DNA from: Nymphaea colorata
Lineage: Eukaryota > Streptophyta > Magnoliopsida > Nymphaeales > Nymphaeaceae
Length of the DNA: 64,000 nucleotides
NCBI RefSeq assembly: GCF_008831285.2
Contig: NC_045141.1
Span: 10,216,106 to 10,280,105, forward strand
Reading direction: 5' to 3'
Part shown: piece after piece, positions 53,666-64,000 of the stretch
Layout of the letters: every line of letters begins with the position of its first letter
How positions within the stretch are numbered: position 1 is the first letter of the stretch
Made by a program: the position numbers and the translations under genes
The notes under the pieces: generated by a model
The model's input: only the letters and a program-made list of their open reading frames with translations
The model's database searches: none
Told to the model about the DNA's origin: nothing

Positions 53666-56517
53666 TATTATCACCCCATTTTTTTCGAAAAATACTGTAT
53701 TCGGATCTAATCTTAGACCCAAAACAAATTTGCAACTATTCGATGTAAAATGAATTTTTGAACCTAAGTTTAGATCCAAATCAAACATTTCAAACTCAGA
53801 ATCCAAAATCGAGTTCAAAACGACAAAATCTGGTGCTATGAGTGTCACTCACATGCACATACATTCCTTTTATTTTATACTTCGTTGGTGGCTAATTGAA
53901 CCGAATCTGGATTCAAAACGAGTTCGGAGTCACTCGAAATGATTTCGACCATCCATTTGAAACAAAACACCAATTTTATAAACTTTTTAAATAAATTAAA
54001 CAAAAAAAGAAAGTTTTATACTCATTTTATTTTATTTTATATTTTTCATATCATTTTAAAATTATAATTAAAAAAACAAGGGTTTTGCGTGATCATGCGG
54101 TCACATGTTGCGCGCGACCGTGCGTCGTCGCAACGCGCTATCGCGCAACAATGTGTGCATTGCACGATTGTGCGACTGCGCATGCCATGCACTACCGTAC
54201 GCCCTCAAGCGCATTTTTGCGTTGGCGTGTGTTGTCAAACCTCATTTTCTTTGGAAATCGACCGTTAGAGGGTGATTTTGAGAGTTTTAAGTGGGCATTA
54301 CCCTGGTTACACCTCAAAAAAGGATTTACAAGCCTAATGGCCAATTATACTCATTTTAAACCTATTTCTATTTCAAAATTGTATGAAATTCATATGAAAA
54401 TGTGATGAAATTCAAACAAATTTGAACTTTGAGTTTTGGCTACAAAACTCGCTATAAAAACCCTATTTTCCTCCCTCTTGGGCAATGAGCCTACCATGGA
54501 GGAACCTCTTATGCTTCTTCAATTGAAAATTCCAAATTTTTCTTAGCTCTCTCTTTTCATTTCTCTCTTCTTCTCCTGCCTTGGGAGCAAGCTTCTTCAA
54601 GTTCAAATTCTTCAAAGGAGCACAAAGAGATCTCTTGGTGGTTCATCATCTTGGAGCTTCATCTTAGGCGACTCCAAGATCATTCAAAGAGAGGACTCAT
54701 TTATAGTAACATTCATATTTGAGGTATGTAATCTTCCTCTTATTTTCATTTCCTCTTTTCTTCTTGCCACTTCCCGTTGGCTGTGCAAGAAAGCTCAAAT
54801 GATTTCTTATAAAAAATTAAGAGTTATATCTTCAGTATGAGCAAGGCGGAGTAAATTCTATTTCTACATTTTATCTCCAAAAATATGTTTGCTATATTAT
54901 CTTACTCCTCCCTTATGCTTGAGAAGATGTTCATGCATGATATTCTAATTTTTCCTTAATTAATGAGCAAATGCATCGTTAGAATGAGTGTTTGGGTTGG
55001 GATTTATTCGTTCTTGTGTTGGTTTTTGAGGTTGGGACTTGTCAATACCAGGAAAGCCCTTAACAAATTTGTACATGTTAAAGTGCATGTTCATGTTATT
55101 TTCACACTTAGTTTATTTCTTAATCACCCGATTAGGAACCCCAATGAGTGCTTCGTCATTCCCCATTTTGGGAGTTTTTGATTTTTTTTTCATACCCAAT
55201 GGTGCGAGAAATCAATTTTCTTGTAATAATTGTGGTTTTTATTCATATACAACAATATTTAGAATCATGTTTTCCAAAATATTTTCAAAACCAAATACCG
55301 TCTCTAATGCAGCCTTGGAGACTTAACTTAGGTTCTTGTATGAGCCCAAATTCCCCTTCGACTTATATAAAAAATTGGAGTCAGCTATTTTCGAGTCATT
55401 TCTTGATTTTAATACTCAACAAAACATATGCATATATACATGTTAGATACGTATACGTGCACATGAATATCTTTCTTTGTCATTCTCTCTATGATTTAAC
55501 AAACTTTTGTATACGTATATATGAATATATATATACGTGTCATCCATTTTCAAATCTCTCTCTCTCTCTTTCTAAAATGATCTTCTCTTCTCTATTTGAT
55601 TTAAACCTCATTTTTACAAGCTTTCATATACATATATATCTACATATATATATATATGTATATGAATATGTATCTCTCTTTCTTTTAAATCTTTGATTTT
55701 ATGATTTTCAAGGCTTCTTTCTCTATATTTCTCTTGTGATCAAATCTTTCATATTTTCCATTCTTTTGAACCTTTTTCTCTCAAGATCTTTTTCATTTGC
55801 TGACTTCATCAAGACCAAAACTCAAGTAACGACCCAATATTGGAATCATGCTCCAATATTGGAATCATGCTTGAGGGTCTATAACCCTATTCAAAAACTT
55901 TTCTCTTTTCATCAAAAATATTTATTACAAAAATCTTAGATGTATGTGATGGTCGGAATGCCTTTAGATGAATGTTGTGGTAGAAATGAATCAGGTATGA
56001 TCAATGCATTCATGCATCCATATTCACTTAACATCACAAATGAGCACAATCACATCTCTAAAAGAACTTAAGTAAGTTGAGATGGAGCTCTAACTAGGTA
56101 GTAACCGAATTAAAGCAAAATCGCAGGCCTACTTTAAGTCTTAAGGGAACACTAAAGTGACTTCGAAATGATTTCCCAAGCCTTTTAAATGATATTTTCC
56201 AATTTTAATTTTCTCCAAAATATTTCATATTCTCAAATAATTCTTCAAGAATCTTTTAAAAAGTTGAGAGCATCAAACTTTCAACTTTTTTCTCAAACAC
56301 TACACAGCATATAGAACGGAAAAGATGTTAAAGTCAAAATGAAATGCATCAAGGATAAACATAGCCCTTGGTTGATTATCCCTGGTAAAGGCGCCGGGAA
56401 CGGTCGATCCTTGTACCGACGGGCTAGTCCCTTTCTCTCATTTTCAAAACAAAACTTCATTTTTCTAGAGCACTCCAAAAATCAAACCAAAATAAAAAAA
56501 TTTTGGAGATGCAAACA
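53666..56517 (+). mobile_element. Solo LTR 2 of the same family (2852 bp)
   Basis: Starts TATTATCACC (first dinucleotide TG mutated to TA), ends ATGCAAACA, flanked by a perfect target duplication ATGGG (53661-53665, 56518-56522). It aligns by eye with solo LTR 1 along its whole length, sharing for example ACTGTATTCGGATCTAAT, GGTTGGGACTTGTC, GTGAG/GTAACCGAATTA and CTAGAGCACTCCAAAAA. TATAAAA is at 54453-54459 behind the near-palindrome 54431-54450. A small private duplication CCAATATTGGAATCATGC occurs near 55831-55870. A 182-codon frame (55148-55696) runs over AT/TC SSRs and is not a gene. Confidence 0.9.
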
Positions 56518-56522
56518 ATGGG

Positions 56523-58555
56523 CTTGGATCTTGATGGCTGGGCCGATCCCAGGCTTGATTATTGATGCCCAACTGCTTATTGGGGTAGGTGGCCCAATAT
56601 CCAACTCTAGAAAAAAGGCATGCATTGGGTGGCTTCGAAGATGGTTGAAATGATTTTATTGTTTCATAGATTTAATGACTTGGTGTTAGCCTATTCAAGC
56701 ATTTCAGTTCACAAAAACTGCATCCCTTGTATTTTTGTCATTGACGTTGCCAACTTGCACACAAGAATCTTATGGATGGTCAGTAAGCTTTTCCAAGACT
56801 TCAACTAAATAATTCAAATTTCATGATAATTTTCTCACTAGAAAATAATTTTCTCAATCAAAGTATGGTGTACAAAGTTGACATGTCTTTTTAGGTGACA
56901 TTTGGCAACCTACACGAAGCCTAATTGGTTAAATCGGTATCATTAATGTCATCAAAATCATTTTTTAATCAAATTCGAAAGCTTATGATTGTGCAAACTG
57001 GTTGAATCCAATTGGAACTGAAACTGTTATTGGATCGGATTAATTAAACGATATATTCCCAATATCAAAATCTTTAATGAGAAAATCAATAGGGTATTTA
57101 AGAAGCAAATTTTAGATGATGATGATGGTAATAATTTAAAATATCAGAAATAGTAACCTAATAGTGATACCTGAGTAATAATATTTTAATAACAAAATAG
57201 AAAAATATTATCAATTTTTTTTATATTCTTATTTATAGGGAAAGTTTTTTGTCCCATTTATCTCTCTTTTGTTTAAAGACTTTTCATTTTGATGAAAACA
57301 TAACATATTAAATATGCCATGAAAACATGCACCGTTAGAGTGCATACTTATCAAATATGCATGAAAGAAGCCAAATTTTAGTTGTTCCCCTGCTTACATA
57401 GGCAACTAGATTGCCACCTCCCCTATTTAGTGGAACCAGCATCAATAATAATGCCATAAACACTTTTTGGAAAGACTTAGCTCCTGTGTGGCATTTTACT
57501 ATAGATTAACCTGATTGAACATGAAGAGGCGGATTTATGACCGGCTCAGTAGATTTGATTTAAAAAATCGGTTGAATTTTATGTCTCTTGAATCAGCTCC
57601 TGCATTTGAATCAAATCATCTGATTCTGTCCGATTAGATCAACATGAAGCTCTTTAATTTTAGGTTTACAAAATAAGGCAGTAAGGGTTGACGTGTAACA
57701 ATAAGTGCTGATGCAGTTTACGAGGGCCGACACACTAACATATAGTTTTGACTCCAACATTGAATTTTTTGCCATATTTGTGATGAAGTAAATTGCTGAG
57801 AAACAGATGACCCAGGAGGGCCTGCTTCCTTATAAAACTACCGATGCCAAAAGCCTTATATGGACAACTTGGTGTGATTTCTTAGAACCTTACACTTTGT
57901 AAAAATTTTACAATTTCAATGCTTTCATATATCCGCCTGAATTTAAAAAAAAAACACACTATAAAATGCATGAATTATAAATTATTCGAATATAAGCAGT
58001 TTCCATATATTTTTTTCAAACACCTCATATAATTTTGAAGATATGTGGACAGTGATAGCTAATGCATTTTCTGAAGAGTTAAGAATGTGGGCGCATTTTT
58101 CAGATTGTGGGTATGTGTTTTAAATTTGTGAAGATGAATAAATGCATATTAATGGCCTAAATATGAAAAAAGAAAACTTTGAAGGTCGCTCAAATAATGA
58201 CCAATCCCAATTTTTAGTATTTGTACCGATTCAAGCCAAAGGACATTGCTTTCTATTTGACCCAAACAGCACCACATTTATCATTTATACATGGTACCTG
58301 CTGATATTCACATAATTGATACTTGTATTCAATTACAAAAAAAATCAAATGAAAGAGATGGTCATCATTTTGAGTAAGTTAAAACAGCTAGACAAGACTC
58401 ACCAGTTCAGTTCAACAACACTTCAATTTACCAGACCCAAATCAAACAAGAGGAAGAGAGAAAGATAGAAAGAAAGAAGAGGCAATGAAATGGAAACACA
58501 CATATTTAACCAAAAGAATTAATTACAATTTGCCACCGATTTTCAGTAATGTTAT
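56523..58555. repeat. Downstream flank of NLR-3
   Basis: No gene is seen. 56523-56560 continues the pre-insertion target; 57335-57640 is shared with the NLR-4 block at 47870; 57805-58320 is shared with the NLR-2 flank at 13105-13740. About 1.2 kb (56600-57800) has no counterpart beside NLR-2, so one copy has gained or lost it. Confidence 0.75.
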
Positions 58556-61500
58556 CTATATGACTAATCTTTTCCCCAGACAATTTCTTAACGGCTGTGG
58601 CAGATGGAGTGCTGGACATGAGAAAATCTACAACCGTTGAAGCTTCGAGAGGCAGGCGATCTGTTGCTGTGCATCGGTGGAAAATGTTGTTTCATTTTGT
58701 TGTTGTCGGGGAGTATTATTATTTACATCCACCAGAAACTTCAGATTGGGGAAGTCTTGAAGCCACAGAAATTTCAGTTTCGGGAGGCATTGCCAGTGGC
58801 CTCCCAAGCTGATGTCCTCAAAGTAACAGCATAGTTCCAACACCTCCAGTTGAGAGAGACCCCACACCCACTGAGGCACACTTCCCCATTTGACCTCCTC
58901 ATCAACATTCGTGTTGTCTCTCAATTCCAGAGCCTTGAAGGAGGGTAGAAATGTTGGTACCTCCGATGGCAATGACGATGGCAGTAGTACTGCGCTGATT
59001 TTGAATCCAACTTCAAGCAAATGAGGTTAGGCATTTCCTCAAGCAATTTCCATCCCAATCTTTCACTTCGGCAATTCTTCAGTGACAGCATTTGGAGCTG
59101 AGTCACTTGACCTCCATGCCCCGCCAGCTCCAATAGAGCATAAATCAAGCCTTCTGTCTGTACCTTTGGACAAGTTTCAAAACTCGCCTTTCTTAAGCAT
59201 GGCATAAAAGTAAGTGTTATTTCCCAGTTGGGCAAATTCTTTACATCCAGTTCCTCAAGTGAAGGATGGTGAGTGGGGAGCTGCTTCAAAATCTTCAGGT
59301 AAGACAACTTCAGTCTCTTTAAATCCGGCATGTGATCATCAGATACTTGCTGTAGCCTGCCACATCCCTCTACCTCCAATGACTCCAATGCAGGCATGTT
59401 AGCAAGAGTCTTCAACCTTTCACATCGGTACACATGCAACGACTCCAACGCAGGCATGTTAGCAAGAGTCTTCAGCCTTTCGCATCTGGACACAGTCAAC
59501 GACTCTAATGCTGGCAGGTCACCAACCTTGTTGAGCCCATCACACAGCCAAATCTCCAAGGACTTCAACGAAAGCATGTTTGGCAATTCACACAATGTCG
59601 GGCAGTTTTGGACCTTCAATTCTTCCAATGATTTAATTCCTATCACTGTTGCCAACAATGGGCAATGCTGCAGCTGTAGTGTCTGCATCTCCCCATAATT
59701 GGTATCCAAATACCATCCCTATCTCCTTTATAACTATAAATTCCCAACCTCTCTATGCCATATGGAGGTTCCAAAGCCTCCAGCAAACTCCTCTCTTCGG
59801 AAGCATTATCCACTCTGTCATCCTCTTGCTCCTCAAAATAAAATTTCACCCCAATTAACTCATGCTTCTCCTTAAGCTGTGCATTTTTTGCATCAATTAC
59901 TTTCACCCTTCCCCCACCCAAACATTCTATTAACAATTCTCCCTTCAGTTTGTTCAAGTCTTTTAGTTCCCTAATATTGCATCCTCTTGTATCCCCCTTG
60001 CCATTGCATACAATAAATCTATACAAGATCCGTAAATTAGTAAGCTTCCCCAGGCCTTCGGTTATAAATTTTAATTCCTCTATATCTTTCAGCCCAAGAT
60101 ACTTCAAGTTGCTCAGTTCAACTATTTTCTTGGGCAATTCTTCAATTTTACTAACACTTAAATCCAATATTTGCAAGTTACAGAGTCTGCCGATTGAACT
60201 GGGCAACCGTTTCACATAAGAATAGCTTAGATCGAGATATTTTAGAAGTGAAAGATCTTCAATTGACTTTGGCAACTCATACATCCTATATCCCCTCAAT
60301 GACAACACCCTCAACCACTTGAAATTGGTTAAGTGTGCAATATAAACCGAACACAAGTCTGACTTGGAATCAGAATCAGGATCGCACAACAATGTCCAGA
60401 CCTTATTTGCTGGTCCTGAGGCATTGTACTTGTGCTCTGCATCATCGATTGCAAGTAATGACAGATGGGAGGTGTGCTCAGTAGCAGAGGCATGGCTATA
60501 TTCCTTTCCACCAATATATAAGGCAAGGTCATGAAAAATGTCATGCAATTTGAGATCCTTAAGTTTAGTTTCTTCAATCATGCAACGATTTATCAAATCA
60601 TTAATCCATTAGTTAGCAGTCACTTCCACATCAATGCCTTCCTTTTCCTCAACTAATCCATGTGCCATCCATTGCATGACCAATCTACCCCTTTGTATGT
60701 CATAATACTTTGGATAAATGCAGCAATATACAAAACAACTCTTCAAGTAATCTGGCAAGTCATCGTAGTTCAGTATGAGACCAGGAAGAATGCTACTACG
60801 TATTTCCCATATCTCACTCTTGTCAATGCTTTCCCAGTCGTCTTTCATCATCCTTTTTGTATGCATTAAGGATCCTACCGTCTGGACAACAAGTGGCAAC
60901 CCACCACACTTTGCCACTATTTTCTACCCGATACCTTTCAAATTGCGACTCTCCAATACATGTTCTTGTATCTTTGCCACACGCAGAAACAAGCTCCAAC
61001 TTTCATCCAAAGACATTTCTGTTAATTTATACATATTATAACCAATTCCTTGAGAGACTTCTACCTTTCTACTGGTGATCAAAATCTTGCTCTCCTTTGC
61101 ACCTCCCGTTAGGGTGTCCGCTACCTCTCCCATCCACCAACCTAATTCCCATACATCATCTAAAACCAATAAGAACTTGCTCTTTGACAGCTCACTCTGT
61201 AATCATGTGCACAAACCACTCAAGGAAGTGCTACCTTTAAGTTCTCCTTCTGATTCCTTGCATACTTCCTTTAGTATTTTTCGCAGCAAACCCATATGAT
61301 ATGGCTTCTCTGAAAAACAAACTCACCACCTGCATTTCCCCAACTGTTCTTTGAATTTATTAAAAACCATTTTTGCAAGAGTTGTTTTCCCAATTCCACC
61401 TTGGCCTACAATGGATACAATAGAAACAACATCTTTTTCCAGCGCACTACTATTTGTATAGCCATCAAACAAGAGTTCTTTTACTTTCTCTTTAACATAT

Positions 61501-62057
61501 GCCCTACCCATGGGTGGTTGTGCAGTACCTATGAGATGGGATGTCTGTCAAGAATTGTCATGTTCACCACCAAAAGGATGCTCACTCTCAACTTTTGGTG
61601 TTCTGTTGAACAAATCCACCATTTCCATATCTTTTTCTATTTCATTAAGCCTTAGGTTGATCCTTTTAATTTCATTACCAAGTTGGTAAGAAGCAAATAC
61701 ATGTTCCTTAAAGCGAGAGCACAAAGTGATCCAGGGCTTTCTTTCCTTGTTCCATGAAGTTATTGAACCCTTTTCTCTTTTCCTGAGCTCAATTATGGTT
61801 TCATATCCTTCGATGATGTCCTGGGCATCATATAAAACGTCCTTCAGCTCTGGCTCCAGATATCTGTTTCACTGGTTTCTGAAAAATGGTTTTCGCTCTA
61901 CGACTTTGATGGTCTTCTGCAAGCCTTCCAGCCTTTTCTGGAGCTTCTCGACTTTGGCATTCCGGATGAGGTCCACCTTGTCTTTCAACAAACTGGTTAC
62001 AGACCAGAACATGTTAGAAATGGCTGCTTCTGCAAATGCATCAATTACAATTGCCAT
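58556..62057 (-). pseudogene. NLR-3: CC-NB-ARC-LRR pseudogene, full extent present
   Basis: The ATG is the complement of 62055-62057; the natural stop TAG is at 58556-58558, giving about 1160 codons, normal for this class. The coiled coil (MAIVIDAFAEAAISNMFWSV) is broken by a stop near 61869. The family-wide TGA is at 61548-61550. NB-ARC: GQGGIGKTTLAK near 61375-61410, a TGA near 61325, TGA 61203-61205, LVLDDVWELG near 61145-61170, CGGLPLVV near 60880-60905, CFVYC near 60735, and LHD near 60540. A TAA at about 60610 precedes WINDL. LRRs fill 60400-58640, including a 69-bp tandem duplication at about 59390-59527 (CERLKTLANMPALESL twice), a frameshift near 59700 and a TAG near 58630. It cannot encode a whole receptor. 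Confidence 0.94.
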
Positions 62058-62103
62058 CTTCCCCAGTCTCTCAGTAGGTGGAAGAGGAAGAGGAGCAATT
62101 TTC

Positions 62104-62129
62104 AAGTGTGTGTGTGTGTGTGTGTGTGC
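62104..62129. repeat. (TG)n microsatellite upstream of NLR-3
   Basis: The TG run occupies the position where NLR-1 has TG/GA plus the 47-bp minisatellite; the minisatellite is absent here. Confidence 0.95.
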
Positions 62130-64000
62130 TGAGTGCTTAATTTGGGGTGTGGTGAGCACATGTGCTTGAGTGCTTCAAATGTGCTAAATAAGTCAGGAAA
62201 AGACCCCCAATCCGAGTTTACTATTTCACCTAAATTTCTGCTTTCTGAAGTTAATTTGTTTATCTGATTGTATTTATGTAAAAAAGTTTGGATGAATGAT
62301 TTTTTTTTGAAAATCCAAAATTTTATTAAATGTTGGGTTTGAGCATACAGCATATACACGGACGAAAGACTGGTGTGTCTGTGTGTGTATATATGTGCAT
62401 GTGTACATGTATGGATTTCTCTAACCCATATATAGTTAAATGACAGCATGTTCACGCGAAAATATTGTGCATATGCCATGTTTACTGTATGTGCTTACAT
62501 TCTACCGCTTCCATATCTCCCTCTCTAGTAATGGATATAGATATGATTTTGATCCAATGAAAGTACATGACACATATTAAAACATGTGAATGCAATAAAA
62601 ATGCAAACTAGATCCAACTTTTATGTCTGTGAGTTAGATCCACACATCTTCAAATAGAATTAGAGAATGATATGTAAGTTTGAAACCAGTCTGCCCCACT
62701 GCTAAGTCAAAATCTTATGTTATAAGAGTCATTTGTATTTTTCTTATTAAAAAATATTTAATAAGAAAATGACTAACTTAATTTATGTTTCTCATCAAGT
62801 CACTTTTAAGAACATATTTATGAGGTTAGATTGCCCAAAAAACATTTTAATAATTAATCTTAATAGGTCTAGTTTTTGTCTCTTACCCAAGTGGCTGCAT
62901 TTCACTAACTTTCATTATTTATATATATACACACACACACAAACACACACACACACACATATATAAAGAGAGAGTGACAGCAGAAGTGCACTCAGATCTG
63001 ATTGTAGAATGGATCAATGGCACAGGTTCACACAGATCAGATCTTAGAATGGATCCAAAATGCAATTAGTTAGGAAGCTCTATTAAATGAATGGGTAGTT
63101 CATTTGGAGCCGATGAAGATGATAATTAATTGAAAACCCTAAATTTATTTTGCTTTCATTTTAAATACAGCTTATACTTTAATTACTTCTATGCCGGGCG
63201 CAGGGGGGGGTGGTGGGGCGGGAAGAGAGAGAGAGAGAGAGAGAGAGGGATGAGAGAGAGATCTTTTGTTTTGTCTACAAATCATTCTACTTGTTTACCG
63301 TTCCAAAGTACAGCCGCTGAAAATTTGATCTTTTATGTTTATTTCTAGTTCTGAAAAGTCTAAGGTGGCGGTTTAATGGTTCAGTCTTATTCTTTTCCTT
63401 GTTTTCTTTTTAAATGGAAGACCTGATTAACAATAAAAAAAACACAATAGTTTTACCATGGGAGGAATGTGTAAGTAAAAATTGCAATGCCGTCAGTATA
63501 AGTTGTAGCTACAATTTGATGAGTACCAGAATCCGAAGGTTAAACTTTTCAATGCTTTTAGGGTCCCTACACTCTAGTAAGTTAAAAAGATACAGAAGGT
63601 CACATGACACGATACGACAAACTATTATAACAATTGATATATTCTTACAATTGAGATGGCCCCTCACCCTATGCCATGGCCTTTGTTTTGATCCTTCTTG
63701 CTTGTCACATCAATACCTTCGGCCATCTCCAGTGCCTTGTGATCCACCTTGCTAACCAGTGTCCTCTTTCCCTCTTTTCTGTGGAATCGAGATACTACTT
63801 TTTTTGTTGACACTCATTTTTTTTATTGCTTGCTTGTTACCGCTTGGCCTTCTCTCCCCCACACCCTCCCCTCTCTTCGCAGCAGCTTCTTCTCTTTTCT
63901 CCTTTACCTTCGGTCAACAGTGGTTGGCAATTTACTTGGTGGTCTTGAATCATCTACTATTGGTGGCAGGATTCGCAAGAACACAATAGTAGTATGTTCA
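62130..64000. repeat. Duplicated upstream flank of NLR-3 (matches 3590-5480)
   Basis: Aligns in order with the NLR-1 flank to the window end, including the compound microsatellite at 62920-62975, the GA tract at 63222-63265 (4745-4762 in block 1), the eroded CACTA terminus near 63430 and the pyrimidine-rich TCTCCCCCACACCCTCCCCTC segment near 63855. No gene is seen. Confidence 0.8.

Noticed and set aside
55148-55696. 182-codon plus-strand open frame
   Set aside because: It runs over TATA/TC microsatellites inside solo LTR 2, has no domain, and is not conserved in solo LTR 1.
50426-56517. A single LTR retrotransposon with two 3-kb LTRs and a tiny interior
   Set aside because: Each LTR has its own perfect target duplication, the sequence between them matches the NLR-2 flank, and there is no primer site or polypurine tract.

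Overview
The window is nuclear DNA of a flowering plant. The evidence is a family of CC-NB-ARC-LRR (CNL) resistance-gene copies, plant Ty1/copia and Ty3/gypsy chromovirus retrotransposons primed by initiator tRNA-Met, an L1-type LINE, and CACTA-, hAT- and Tourist-like DNA elements, all in AT-rich, SSR-rich sequence. I cannot name the species. I see no intact protein-coding gene. Every recognisable coding region is a decayed resistance gene or a decayed transposon.

The backbone is a resistance-gene family, all copies on the minus strand. NLR-1 (1-3190) runs off the left edge. NLR-2 is split by a copia element (3' part 14583-15550, 5' part 21765-24481). NLR-3 (58556-62057) is complete in extent. 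A fourth, heavily truncated relic lies at about 47870-49260, and a possible scrap of another copy's upstream flank lies near 11.8 kb. The family spread by segmental duplication: upstream flanks of NLR-1 and NLR-3 match for about 2 kb beyond the start codon, and downstream flanks of NLR-2 and NLR-3 also match. All three large copies share one in-frame TGA between the coiled coil and the NB-ARC domain. NLR-1 and NLR-3 share a second TGA. Each copy also has private stops and frameshifts.

Transposons have inserted into this array. A 6.2-kb copia element (15551-21764, 461-bp LTRs, about 87% identical) broke NLR-2. At 33-41 kb an old L1-type LINE was hit by a 5.2-kb gypsy chromovirus (33792-39002, 400-bp LTRs, perfect TSD CATCT) and by a 457-bp hAT-like element. 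At 50.4-56.5 kb two solo LTRs of one long-LTR family (3183 and 2852 bp, perfect TSDs CATAG and ATGGG) sit 57 bp apart in the NLR-3 downstream flank. The NLR-2 flank preserves the unoccupied target. A third, broken copy of the same LTR family lies at 40.9-42.3 kb, next to an 800-bp polypyrimidine array and an 1150-bp polypurine array separated by a 750-bp Tourist-like element.

Smaller elements include a CACTA-like element (7274-10317), a GC-poor MITE family with GGGGCAGAGCC-like ends (at least five copies), and several hAT-like elements whose bodies are almost entirely degenerate GGATTCGGAT repeats. The signals I rate highest are these repeat-bodied hAT-like elements, the twin solo LTRs with a conserved palindrome fixed next to the TATA box, and the stop codon shared by the whole NLR family.
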